NCBI RefSeq assembly: GCF_003862485.1
Contig: NZ_RRCM01000001.1
Span: 2,042,970-2,106,969 of the forward strand
Direction of reading: 5' to 3'
DNA length: 64,000 nucleotides
From: Lachnoanaerobaculum orale
GTDB lineage: Bacteria > Bacillota > Clostridia > Lachnospirales > Lachnospiraceae
The number at the start of each line of letters is the position of its first letter. Positions within the stretch are counted from its first letter, which is position 1. Below the pieces are notes generated by a model. That model did no database searches and was not told where the DNA came from. It worked only from the letters and a program-made list of their open reading frames with translations. This document shows positions 24,252-32,627 of this stretch, in pieces. The position numbers and the translations under genes are program-made.

Positions 24252-26102
24252 TTACTTCACATATTCCTTTATTACAGCAATAAATCTCTCACCGTATTTG
24301 CCGTATTTATTTTCTCCAACACCGGAAACATTTAGCATATCGGATTTTGTAGTAGGCATCTTTGCACACATATCTATCAATGTCTTATCATTAAAAACGA
24401 TATATGGAGGTATCTTTTCAGCTCTTGCAATTTCAAGTCTAAGCTCTTTTAACTTATCAAAGAGCTTGAAGCCTGCAGACGTTAGTGAATCCATGCCTTT
24501 TTTATTCTTCTTAGGTTTTTCCTTTCTCTTGGACATCTTATCTTCATCCGTAATCTTGACCAACACTTTAGTCTCAGTATTTTTAAGTCTACTTATATCT
24601 CCAAGTTTTAAAACCTGATATTCACCCGTAGCAATATATCCTTCCAGTAAAAGTTCTTCTATAAGTCGTCTTAGCAGATTTTTATTTGATGATTCCAAAA
24701 CTCCATAGGATTTATATTCAGTTGCTCCTATTTCCGTAAGCCTTGCAGTCTTTGCTCCAAGAACCGTATCCATTATTATATTCTTACCATATCTTCCACA
24801 AGACTCATATATGCAATTTATTATCTTTTTAGCCTCATCTGTCATGTCAAGAGTTTCAAATTGGCGTAGACAATTACCGCAATCATCACATGGCTTTTTA
24901 GGATCTTCACCAAAGTATTTTAAAATATAATTACGCAGACATTCCGTAGTATAGCAATATCCCTCCATTATCTAAAGTCTTTTAATATCCCTCTCTCTGA
25001 TTGTCATTGCATCTATCGGATCAATATCACTAAAATCCTTATGTTCCAGTAAAAATCTGTTAATTATAATATCCTGAGGTGAAAAAAGTAATATACATTC
25101 AGAATTCAAACCGTCTCTACCGGCTCTTCCCGCTTCCTGATAATAGTTTTCCATACTTGAGGGCATATTGTAGTGAATGACAAATCTGACATTTGATTTA
25201 TCAATTCCCATTCCGAAAGCGTTTGTTGCTATTACGATACTTGTATAGTCAAATACAAAATCATTCTGCATTTGCTTTCTCTCTTCATTACTCATTCCTG
25301 CATGATATTTGCCAACCGAAATATGTTGCTTTCTTAAAAGAGTATACAGGCTGTCAACATTTTTTCTTGTGGCACAGTATATAATACCGCTTTCACCTCT
25401 ATGTCTTTCTATAAAATCAAGTATAAACCGTTCCTTATTCTGTGGCTTATCTACCTGAAAGAATAAATTTTCTCTGTCAAAGCCTGTTACAAGAAAATAT
25501 GGATTATTAAGTCCCAATGAGCAGATAATGTCCTCTCTAACATTCTGAGTGGCAGTTGCTGTAAAAGCACTTATAATTGGGCGTTTGTCCAATATATTTA
25601 TAAACTCTGCTATATCCATATAACTTGGCCTGAAATCTTGCCCCCACTGTGAGATACAATGCGCCTCATCTACAGTTACCATTGAAATTTCAACACTTTT
25701 GGCAAAACTAATAAAGCCTTCACTCATAAGTCTCTCAGGTGCCACATATATAATTTTATAATGACCTTTGTACGCATTTTTGAAGGTATCGTTCAACTCC
25801 TTTTCAGATAACGAGCTGTTTATAAATGCGGCATCCACACCGGCTTCATTTAAGGCCTTTACCTGATCCTGCATAAGAGAAATAAGCGGTGATATAACCA
25901 ATGTGATACCTGAAAGCAGCATAGCCGGAACCTGGTAGCAAAGTGACTTTCCCGCACCTGTAGGCATTACCGCAAGAATATCCCTGCCCTCTAAAATAGC
26001 ATTTATAACTGCTTCCTGACCCGGCCTAAATGAATCATAGCCAAATACTGCCTTCAACGCTTCTTTTGGAGTTTTATATATTCCACTATCAGATATTATC
26101 AT
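24252..26102 (-). pseudogene. recQ: RecQ DNA helicase interrupted by one in-frame TAG
   Basis: A continuous 617-codon frame encoding a RecQ helicase. Part 1 (376 residues) carries Walker A PTGAGKS, the box VTVDEAHCISQWG, the motif VI region QEAGRAGRDG and ends at ERDIKRL. Part 2 (238 residues) carries the zinc knot (CLRNYILKYFGE ... CDDCGNC), the winged-helix region and an HRDC domain (VFNDKTLIDMCAKMP, NVSGVG). A TAG at 24972-24974, one codon before an ATG (TAG ATA ATG GAG), splits them without a frame change. Intact RecQ proteins read straight through this point. It is either a nonsense mutation or read error, or the two halves are made by termination and reinitiation. The gene follows the 1123-aa gene by 7 bases. 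Confidence 0.88.
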
Positions 26103-26109
26103 TTCTTAC

Positions 26110-29100
26110 TCATCCTAACTCCAGTATTTTTGCCAAACTCTTTGCCTTATTAACTGCAGCAGACTTTGCATTGCTGTTTGCAATTTCTAAAAGTCCCTGC
26201 CATTTGGCATCTTCTCCTGAAATATATCCTCTATTTACCGCTTCTCTTAAATAATCTGCATAGTAAATACAAATGTCCAAAACTCTGTTTGCCCATACCG
26301 GTGGCTTTTTATTCTCTGCAGCCATCTTTCCCGCATACTTTATACATTCTATGAGCATCACATAGCATATACTTAAAAGCTTATTTTCTTTCTCAACTAT
26401 TCTTACCAGTTTTGCAGGGCTTATATCCTCATGTAATAAAAGTTCTCTGATGATTTCTCTTAAATTCTCTAAGGATAAATCTCCTGAGTCCACCAGTTGT
26501 CTGAAAAGACTTTTTGCGCCATAAATACTCTCCCCATCCTGTGCCAGAGTACTCACTGCAATAGTCAAAAATATCTTTGAGTAAGGTGTTGAGTCACCCT
26601 CAAGAGGTCCTTCTTTTTCACCTCTCCAGTTTCTATATTTACTTACTACAACCTTTTTCTTTTCAGGGTCGTAATGAAGCCATACGCTCTTTTCTTTCTC
26701 ATCTATGATTTTTCCGTTGTTGTCGGCCACAGCTCCCGACATCTGAGCCTCTTTTTGAATTCCGTAAAACCATCCATAAATATATACCTGAAACAGCCTA
26801 TCAGGTATATCCGGTAATTTCAAATCGAAGCTAAAAGCTTTTTCGCCTTTCCTTACTTCAAATACATTTATATTAAACTCAACATTATCATAGATAAGCT
26901 TTTTTGCCTCAGGTAATGCCACCCATACTTCATCAAAATCATTTGGTGTATTTTCATTCTGTACTTCTTCATACTTTTCTTCTTTTATATCCATACCAAG
27001 GGAATTTAGCTTATTCACTATTTCCTTAGCATATTCTACAGCTTTTGAAGATCCGTATTTTGTGGCGAGATTCTTTACAGCCTTCATTTCCAATGCATTT
27101 TGTGGGGCAAGCTTATTTTCTACCGCAAAAATAACTTCATCAAGATAATCTCTTAGAAATTTTACAATCTCAGCTGTTCCTGTAAGCATTCTAGGTGCTT
27201 TAAGCGATACCTCCACCACATCACAGGCAGCCATCCATACCAAACTCAGCATACCGTCTTTTGCCATATTTTCCATTGCAAAAGCCAGACTTGCCAAGTT
27301 TGACGGTGTACCGCCGCTCCAATCAATCTCTGAGATATCAGCTATTCCGGGTGTCAAAAGTCCTCTATCCCATGCTTTTTTACTGGCCTCTATAATATCC
27401 TCTGCATTTTCGACGTTTAAATTACCTTGTATGGCGATCCAATTCATCATTGCACCTTTTGTAACCGGCTTTCTTCTTCTTGCTATCTGCCTTAAAACAA
27501 TTCCCTGGCCATGGTAAACTTCAATATCTCTATGTATAGCTGTAAGAGAATAATCACCCCAGTTTGGAAAAACAGAAAACATATTTATATAATTATGTGA
27601 AAGTCTATTCGGTAATACTCTAAGACTTTCAGGTATATTAACCTTAATATTCCAATATGCAATTTCTCCCGTTTTCAATTCCGGTTCGATATATGAATCT
27701 TTTAAATACCCTGCAATCAGATTACCGACTGAAATCTCCTCACCTGATTCATCCTTTAACACTTCTCCTGAAGGAAGTTCTATTTTCAAGTCTATCTTCT
27801 TTAATTTTTCTACGTATTTTTTTATATCTATATCTGCCGGATGTTCTATCTCCAATCTTGTAATTGCAAGCTGTAGATCCGGCTCTGAAACATATGATAA
27901 ATTCTTATCTTCATATATTGATAAGCGTTCCACTAAATCATTTAAACTGATACTTAGATCGACGTAACTTGGTGTACTCAGTAAACAAGGCCATTTGCCC
28001 ATAGAATTAAACAATAGCTCTCTTCGCATGTACATAAGATCATGGTATCTGATTTTTAAGACTTCTTGTTCACCATTCCACACATTTTCTTTTGTATCCT
28101 TTATCATATTCATTTCAAGGTTCTTAGCCCATCTTCCAAGTGTTCTTAAACCTCCGGCATCACCGTTTGGAATACCTGCAAGACTCATTTTAGCTTCATC
28201 CGAATTTGTATAAGCAATATAATTTGCCATTGCAATAAATCTCTCAAAAAAAAGATCTGCAATATAGTCCTTTCTTTTAGAAATATCTGAGACCAAATCT
28301 GTTAATCTTTCAGATGATATCTCACCAAGTTCAAACCTTGGCACCTCCCAAAGTTTAGGTGTTTCTCTCCAAAGCCCTTGCAATTCTTCTTTTACATCTT
28401 CATCTTCTATCTCCAGTCCCCAAGCCTTTTCAATACTTCCCGCAAGCTTTGCTATACTTTTATCCTCATCCTGCTTATAAAGTAGAAGCCATTCTTCATA
28501 CTCTTTTACCGACTTAGGCTTTTCCCTTTTTAAAACAGACTTTAAAATCAGTTTCTTTATTTTTTTCACCTTTGCCGAACTGCAGGAGATAAGTATTGTA
28601 TATAACCAATCTTCAGTAGCACTCTCTATAAGTACAGGAGCAAATCTCTCCATCAAAGCCGTTTCTCCGAGTCCAAGCAGTGGAATAATTGTTTCTACTC
28701 TTGATTTTATCTCTTCATCTGTAATTCCGATTTGTTCCAATACATTTACATATTCTTTTCTGTCTCCCGGCCTTTGTGCAATGCTAAGTCCGTAAAATAC
28801 CTGCTCCATAGCAGTATCTTTCTCAATAAGATTATTTTGTACACCCCACATAAGTATATCAGAGAAAGGTCCGGTTGCAGGCACATTTAAAGCCACTCCG
28901 GCTTCTATATGCTCTTTGAATCTTCTTAAAATCTCTTCCTTTTCAATTACAAATCTCTCATCAAAATTGTAGTCTTTTCTTTTTGATGTCAGAAGAATTG
29001 CCGCTACAGCCGCCCAGTCCTTCATATACTCCACAGACTCCGGAATTTCAAGATTCATTTCATGCACAAGTTTTAATGCCAACATTCCAAGCACTGACAA

Positions 29101-29481
29101 TGAATGCTCCCATATTCTCCTGTTTGATGCACAGGCGACTTGTATAAAGTTCATTGCAAAAGTCTCACCTCTCTCCTCAATAGCCTTTAGAGCGACTTCG
29201 CTACTTCTTCTAAGAATATTTGCAGCTCGCTTGGCATCCACTCCCACTCTTATAGCAAAGATTGCAAGCTTTTCAAGATCTACATCCACCACAGAAACAA
29301 ATCCATATGTGTTACTTGATAATTGTTTTATCTCTGTCCAGTCTCCGGATTTTAATCCTTCTCTTGCCTCTTTTTGCTCTTCCTTGCTTCCTATTCCAAG
29401 ATTTAAAATATCACCAAAATCTGTCTCTTCATATCCGAGAGAACGATATATTTCTGCCGCTTTTTCCAGTTTGCTTGCCAT
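26110..29481 (-). CDS. Large uncharacterised protein coupled to a SWIM protein
   Basis: An 1123-residue, mostly helical protein with HEAT-like helix pairs throughout (for example SVEYMKDWAAVAAILL, GRWAKNLEMNMIKD, FAMENMAKDGMLSLVWM) and a C-terminal part with VWLHYDPEKKKVVVSKYRNW. No Walker or nuclease motif is visible. It recalls DUF5724/DUF6493-type giant proteins that travel with SWIM zinc-finger and MoxR/VWA genes, but I cannot settle the family. Its ATG is one base after the stop of the SWIM gene (TAGTATG) and recQ follows 7 bases on, so the three form one operon. Function unknown; a scaffold or substrate-recognition role is inference. Confidence 0.65.
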   Translation of the reverse strand: MASKLEKAAEIYRSLGYEETDFGDILNLGIGSKEEQKEAREGLKSGDWTEIKQLSSNTYGFVSVVDVDLEKLAIFAIRVGVDAKRAANILRRSSEVALKAIEERGETFAMNFIQVACASNRRIWEHSLSVLGMLALKLVHEMNLEIPESVEYMKDWAAVAAILLTSKRKDYNFDERFVIEKEEILRRFKEHIEAGVALNVPATGPFSDILMWGVQNNLIEKDTAMEQVFYGLSIAQRPGDRKEYVNVLEQIGITDEEIKSRVETIIPLLGLGETALMERFAPVLIESATEDWLYTILISCSSAKVKKIKKLILKSVLKREKPKSVKEYEEWLLLYKQDEDKSIAKLAGSIEKAWGLEIEDEDVKEELQGLWRETPKLWEVPRFELGEISSERLTDLVSDISKRKDYIADLFFERFIAMANYIAYTNSDEAKMSLAGIPNGDAGGLRTLGRWAKNLEMNMIKDTKENVWNGEQEVLKIRYHDLMYMRRELLFNSMGKWPCLLSTPSYVDLSISLNDLVERLSIYEDKNLSYVSEPDLQLAITRLEIEHPADIDIKKYVEKLKKIDLKIELPSGEVLKDESGEEISVGNLIAGYLKDSYIEPELKTGEIAYWNIKVNIPESLRVLPNRLSHNYINMFSVFPNWGDYSLTAIHRDIEVYHGQGIVLRQIARRRKPVTKGAMMNWIAIQGNLNVENAEDIIEASKKAWDRGLLTPGIADISEIDWSGGTPSNLASLAFAMENMAKDGMLSLVWMAACDVVEVSLKAPRMLTGTAEIVKFLRDYLDEVIFAVENKLAPQNALEMKAVKNLATKYGSSKAVEYAKEIVNKLNSLGMDIKEEKYEEVQNENTPNDFDEVWVALPEAKKLIYDNVEFNINVFEVRKGEKAFSFDLKLPDIPDRLFQVYIYGWFYGIQKEAQMSGAVADNNGKIIDEKEKSVWLHYDPEKKKVVVSKYRNWRGEKEGPLEGDSTPYSKIFLTIAVSTLAQDGESIYGAKSLFRQLVDSGDLSLENLREIIRELLLHEDISPAKLVRIVEKENKLLSICYVMLIECIKYAGKMAAENKKPPVWANRVLDICIYYADYLREAVNRGYISGEDAKWQGLLEIANSNAKSAAVNKAKSLAKILELG

Positions 29482-29482
29482 A

Positions 29483-30823
29483 CTATACTCCTTTTTTTAG
29501 TTTTACTGCCAAGATATGTTTACATGGGCCTCTACCGTTTTGATGTTTCAGATACCATGTACAAGTGCATTTTGCATTCTCAAGGTTCTCATCTGACGGA
29601 TAAATAACTCTGTAAGTTGTATCCCCTGATTTTACATGCCATATATTATCATCAATATATTCAGTATCTTCAACCAGCTTCTTTGCACCCACAAGCCTTG
29701 GATTATCCTTTAAAACTCTATCCGGATCATCCGGCAATTCCCTATGGAAAAATGCTCTATCTCTGACATCAAACCCAAGCTTCCCTGAAACGGCAAGCAG
29801 CTCTATTGCATCATTCATATCATTTTTTACTATTCCGATTGATTTTGATATTTTATCAATATCAAGTCTTGATTCAAAGTTTAATATATCATCAATTTTA
29901 TCCGCACATTCAAGTATTTTAGGAGTTGAAAGCGAATCAAGTAATGCTCCCTCGCCTGAATACCCTTCATAACTTTTTGCTGTCAAACTGAGGGTAATAT
30001 TTGCTCCGGTCATACATACTTCAATCATCATCTGCCCCGGCTCACTATCATTCGGTGCATAAAAATAAACAGCATTTACATTACTCATTATCCTCTTAAG
30101 TGCACTGAGTCTATGCAGTCCGCTGATATATACACTGTTTTTCTCTTCTTTCGGCTTTAACATTACACCTGTCTTTGTAGGTGTCAGCCATCCCGATCTC
30201 TCCTTACCTGTGGCCGCCGGCAGCATTGCAATAAATGATTTTGCCTGCATTCCTTCAATATGGAATTTATATTCCATATTTTGATGTAGCATAGCACAGT
30301 TACCAAGTGCCCTGACCCATCTGTCAGGCATTTTTACAGGTCTTTGTATATGTATATCTGTCAACACACTACCATCAAGATTCTTACTGTGTAGAGCCTT
30401 CCATCCGTCATCTCCTATACGAAACTTTAATCTGTCCCCCTGCTTTACATTAAAAAGAGACTTTCTTAGATTACTGCCTATATCCACATTTGTAGTACCA
30501 TAAAGTATCTCCCCGTCCAGTGCACTTTGGAATAGATCCATTCTTGCATAAACACCATTGCAGGCTGAAAAGCATTCCGCTCTCAATATATCCCCTTGCG
30601 CAGAAAGAATAGGGTCTCTTTGTGCGACCGGTACATATTTAAAATATCTTGTACTGACTATATCTGCAAGTACCAAAAGTCCCCCTGAAACTATTGTCGG
30701 GTATATAATTTCTCCATTGAAAAATAAAGGGTCATTCTCTACACCGTTTGGAGTAAGTGCAGGTGCTATAGACAATGCCAGATTGCCATTAATAAGGGTT
30801 GATTCGTTTTTAAATTCTCTCAT
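29483..30823 (-). CDS. SWIM zinc-finger protein
   Basis: A 446-residue protein with a C-terminal SWIM finger: CTCTWYLKHQNGRGPCKH (CxCx...CxH) a few residues from the end, preceded by VIYPSDENLENAK. The long N-terminal part is mixed alpha/beta with no known enzyme motif. SWIM fingers bind DNA or proteins. The start at 30823 has AGGGGGATATAATG; an in-frame ATG 39 bases earlier is less likely. It heads the SWIM - giant protein - recQ operon and is preceded by a hairpin at 30848-30879. Confidence 0.8.
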   Translation of the reverse strand: MREFKNESTLINGNLALSIAPALTPNGVENDPLFFNGEIIYPTIVSGGLLVLADIVSTRYFKYVPVAQRDPILSAQGDILRAECFSACNGVYARMDLFQSALDGEILYGTTNVDIGSNLRKSLFNVKQGDRLKFRIGDDGWKALHSKNLDGSVLTDIHIQRPVKMPDRWVRALGNCAMLHQNMEYKFHIEGMQAKSFIAMLPAATGKERSGWLTPTKTGVMLKPKEEKNSVYISGLHRLSALKRIMSNVNAVYFYAPNDSEPGQMMIEVCMTGANITLSLTAKSYEGYSGEGALLDSLSTPKILECADKIDDILNFESRLDIDKISKSIGIVKNDMNDAIELLAVSGKLGFDVRDRAFFHRELPDDPDRVLKDNPRLVGAKKLVEDTEYIDDNIWHVKSGDTTYRVIYPSDENLENAKCTCTWYLKHQNGRGPCKHILAVKLKKGV

Positions 30824-30847
30824 TATATCCCCCTGAAATTGTATATT

Positions 30848-30879
30848 AAAAGGGCGATCCAATATAGGATTGCCCTTTT
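30848..30879. terminator. Terminator-like hairpin ahead of the SWIM operon
   Basis: 13-bp stem AAAAGGGCGATCC / GGATTGCCCTTTT (one G-T pair), loop of 6. The better T tract is on the plus strand (TTTTATTTTAG), where no gene ends. On the minus strand it would lie in the SWIM leader 25 bases before the start, where it could act as an attenuator. The stretch 30880-31009 shows no clear promoter. Confidence 0.5.
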
Positions 30880-31009
30880 ATTTTAGCATATAATTTAGTT
30901 TTTTACTTTATTTTGTGACTCCATAATCATATAGTAATATTAATTCTTCCACCTATGATTAAATCAAATCTCTAATTATTCCGTCACTTTAAACTTTTTG
31001 ATAATATAC

Positions 31010-32062
31010 TTAAATAACTATTTCATATTTCTCTTTCAAATTATTTAACATACTATACTTAATCATCCCTTCCAACTGCATCCTTCCAACTATTATCCCC
31101 GGAGCTATTCCCTGAGCCTTTGCAAATTGAAGTACTTGGCTTTCCGAATAATCCCTATTTCTTCTAAATTCTTCAAAATCTTTAGAGTCAATCAGTATAT
31201 CACCTGACCATCTGTCAGCCTCTTTCTCATCATCTTCAGATGTACCGTTTGGCTGCCCTACATGTCCAAGAACAATATGTGCAAGTTCGTGAAATAAACT
31301 GAACCAAAACTTGTCTGCATCCTTTCCTCTTGCAGTAAGTCCAAGAACAATCTTATTCCCATCTATAAAAGAAGCTCCTTGTAGAAAAGATCCTTCAAGA
31401 TGTGGCAAAAACACTAATGCAATCCCACAGTCTGCAAGACATTTTTTTATCTTAGGGCAGAATTCCTTTGGGTTAAGAACCGTCATATTTCTTATATTAT
31501 TCAGAACTGAAGTTAACCCTTTGATATTTATAGAAGCGGTTTGAATATTACGTGCCTTAATTCTTGCTTCTTGTGCCCATGCCATTAAAGCCAAATCACT
31601 TTTTTCTGTAATTGCCAAACGTCTACATGCAATTCTTGTAATCTGCTCCTTTCCAATAAGAGAAAGTTCAACAACCTCAAAAAATTTCCTAAGATTAACA
31701 ACCTTTTCATTAGATTCTCCGGCATCCGGAATCCAACCGAATTTTACCATCTCCCCATAAGGAAATTTTTTAACCATTTCCTTATCAGCTTCCATTGTAT
31801 TTTCTGCTTCTGCCTTAATAATCTTCTCTCTATAGATTGCCTCCAAATTATTCCAAAACTTGGCAGGAACACCTAAAACCATCTCTAATCTGATTGCTGT
31901 TTCAGGTGTAAGCTGTACATCTCCATTAATGAGCTTACTGATATGTTTTTCAGACATATCCATTCTGGCAGCAAACTCTTTCTGGCTCATTCCCCTGTCG
32001 TTTAACTGCTCTTTAATTGTCGCTCCGGGTGGCGTTGCAATGTAACTGCGACTTCTCACCAT
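31010..32062 (-). CDS. HigA-type antitoxin fused to ImmA/IrrE metallopeptidase
   Basis: A 350-residue protein. Residues ~10-70 are an XRE-family HTH of the HigA/VapI type (GMSQKEFAARMDMSEKHISKLINGD). The C-terminal half has FSLFHELAHIVLGHVG with the HExxH zinc site (HELAH) and a downstream ExxxAD, as in ImmA/IrrE peptidases. This long HigA with a peptidase arm is a known variant; the peptidase could trigger antitoxin loss. The start at 32062 has GGGGAGGTAGCACT in front, better than the ATG 36 bases upstream, which overlaps higB. It is the second gene of the higBA operon. Confidence 0.85.
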   Translation of the reverse strand: MVRSRSYIATPPGATIKEQLNDRGMSQKEFAARMDMSEKHISKLINGDVQLTPETAIRLEMVLGVPAKFWNNLEAIYREKIIKAEAENTMEADKEMVKKFPYGEMVKFGWIPDAGESNEKVVNLRKFFEVVELSLIGKEQITRIACRRLAITEKSDLALMAWAQEARIKARNIQTASINIKGLTSVLNNIRNMTVLNPKEFCPKIKKCLADCGIALVFLPHLEGSFLQGASFIDGNKIVLGLTARGKDADKFWFSLFHELAHIVLGHVGQPNGTSEDDEKEADRWSGDILIDSKDFEEFRRNRDYSESQVLQFAKAQGIAPGIIVGRMQLEGMIKYSMLNNLKEKYEIVI

Positions 32063-32094
32063 AGTGCTACCTCCCCGACTTAAAATACTGACCA

Positions 32095-32391
32095 TCAATG
32101 ATAGTCAACAATTTCCAAAATATTTGCTATTTGAATTTCATTACCAATTTTCTCGAATACCAATCTGTATGGATGGACCAAATCCAATGCATATTGTCCT
32201 TTCCTGTTCTGCTTAAGTGCATGACATCTACCGATATGAAACTGTATCATTATCTCAACCGTGTCCACAGCACAGATTTCATCTATACGCTGATGTATTT
32301 TATCTGCCATCTCTCGGCCATAAGTTCTCTCTGCTGTTTTGGCATCCGTACAAACCCTTTCAATTTTCTTATTCTTGTAAGTAATATTCAA
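32095..32391 (-). CDS. HigB-like RelE-family toxin
   Basis: A 98-residue RelE/HigB fold toxin of the killer-protein type (KIERVCTDAKTAERTYG, HALKQNRKGQYALDLVHPYRLVFE). Such toxins cut mRNA on the ribosome. The start appears to be TTG (AGAGAGGTAATGCTTTG), since the nearest ATG is out of frame. It precedes higA with a 32-base spacing, the toxin-first order typical of higBA. Confidence 0.82.
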   Translation of the reverse strand: MNITYKNKKIERVCTDAKTAERTYGREMADKIHQRIDEICAVDTVEIMIQFHIGRCHALKQNRKGQYALDLVHPYRLVFEKIGNEIQIANILEIVDYH

Positions 32392-32408
32392 AGCATTACC
32401 TCTCTTAC

Positions 32409-32431
32409 GTATTTACCTTTGAGGTAAATAC
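32409..32431. promoter_or_regulatory. HigA operator 1
   Basis: GTATTTACCT-TTG-AGGTAAATAC, perfect 10-bp arms, immediately downstream of the -10 box of the higBA promoter. Confidence 0.7.
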
Positions 32432-32460
32432 ATATTAGCATGAATATAGCCCTTTGTCAA
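32432..32460 (-). promoter_or_regulatory. higBA promoter
   Basis: On the minus strand TTGACA (32455-32460), 17-base spacer, TAATAT (32432-32437). An operator lies on either side. Confidence 0.75.
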
Positions 32461-32471
32461 TTTTTAAATTA

Positions 32472-32482
32472 ACCTCTGAGGT
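32472..32482. promoter_or_regulatory. HigA operator 2 (half-conserved)
   Basis: ACCT-CTG-AGGT repeats the core of operator 1 just upstream of the -35 box, so bound HigA would clamp the promoter. The stretch 32483-32627 upstream of it shows nothing further. Confidence 0.5.
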
Positions 32483-32627
32483 ATATTTTTCTATTCTCAT
32501 TTTTCAATTTTCTTTTTTGATAGTAGCTTTTCAACACCGGACTTATAAAATATCTTATTAGTTTAGACAATTGTCGTTATCTACAAATATTCGAAAACAA
32601 CGAATTGATACCGTTAGTTTGAAACTG

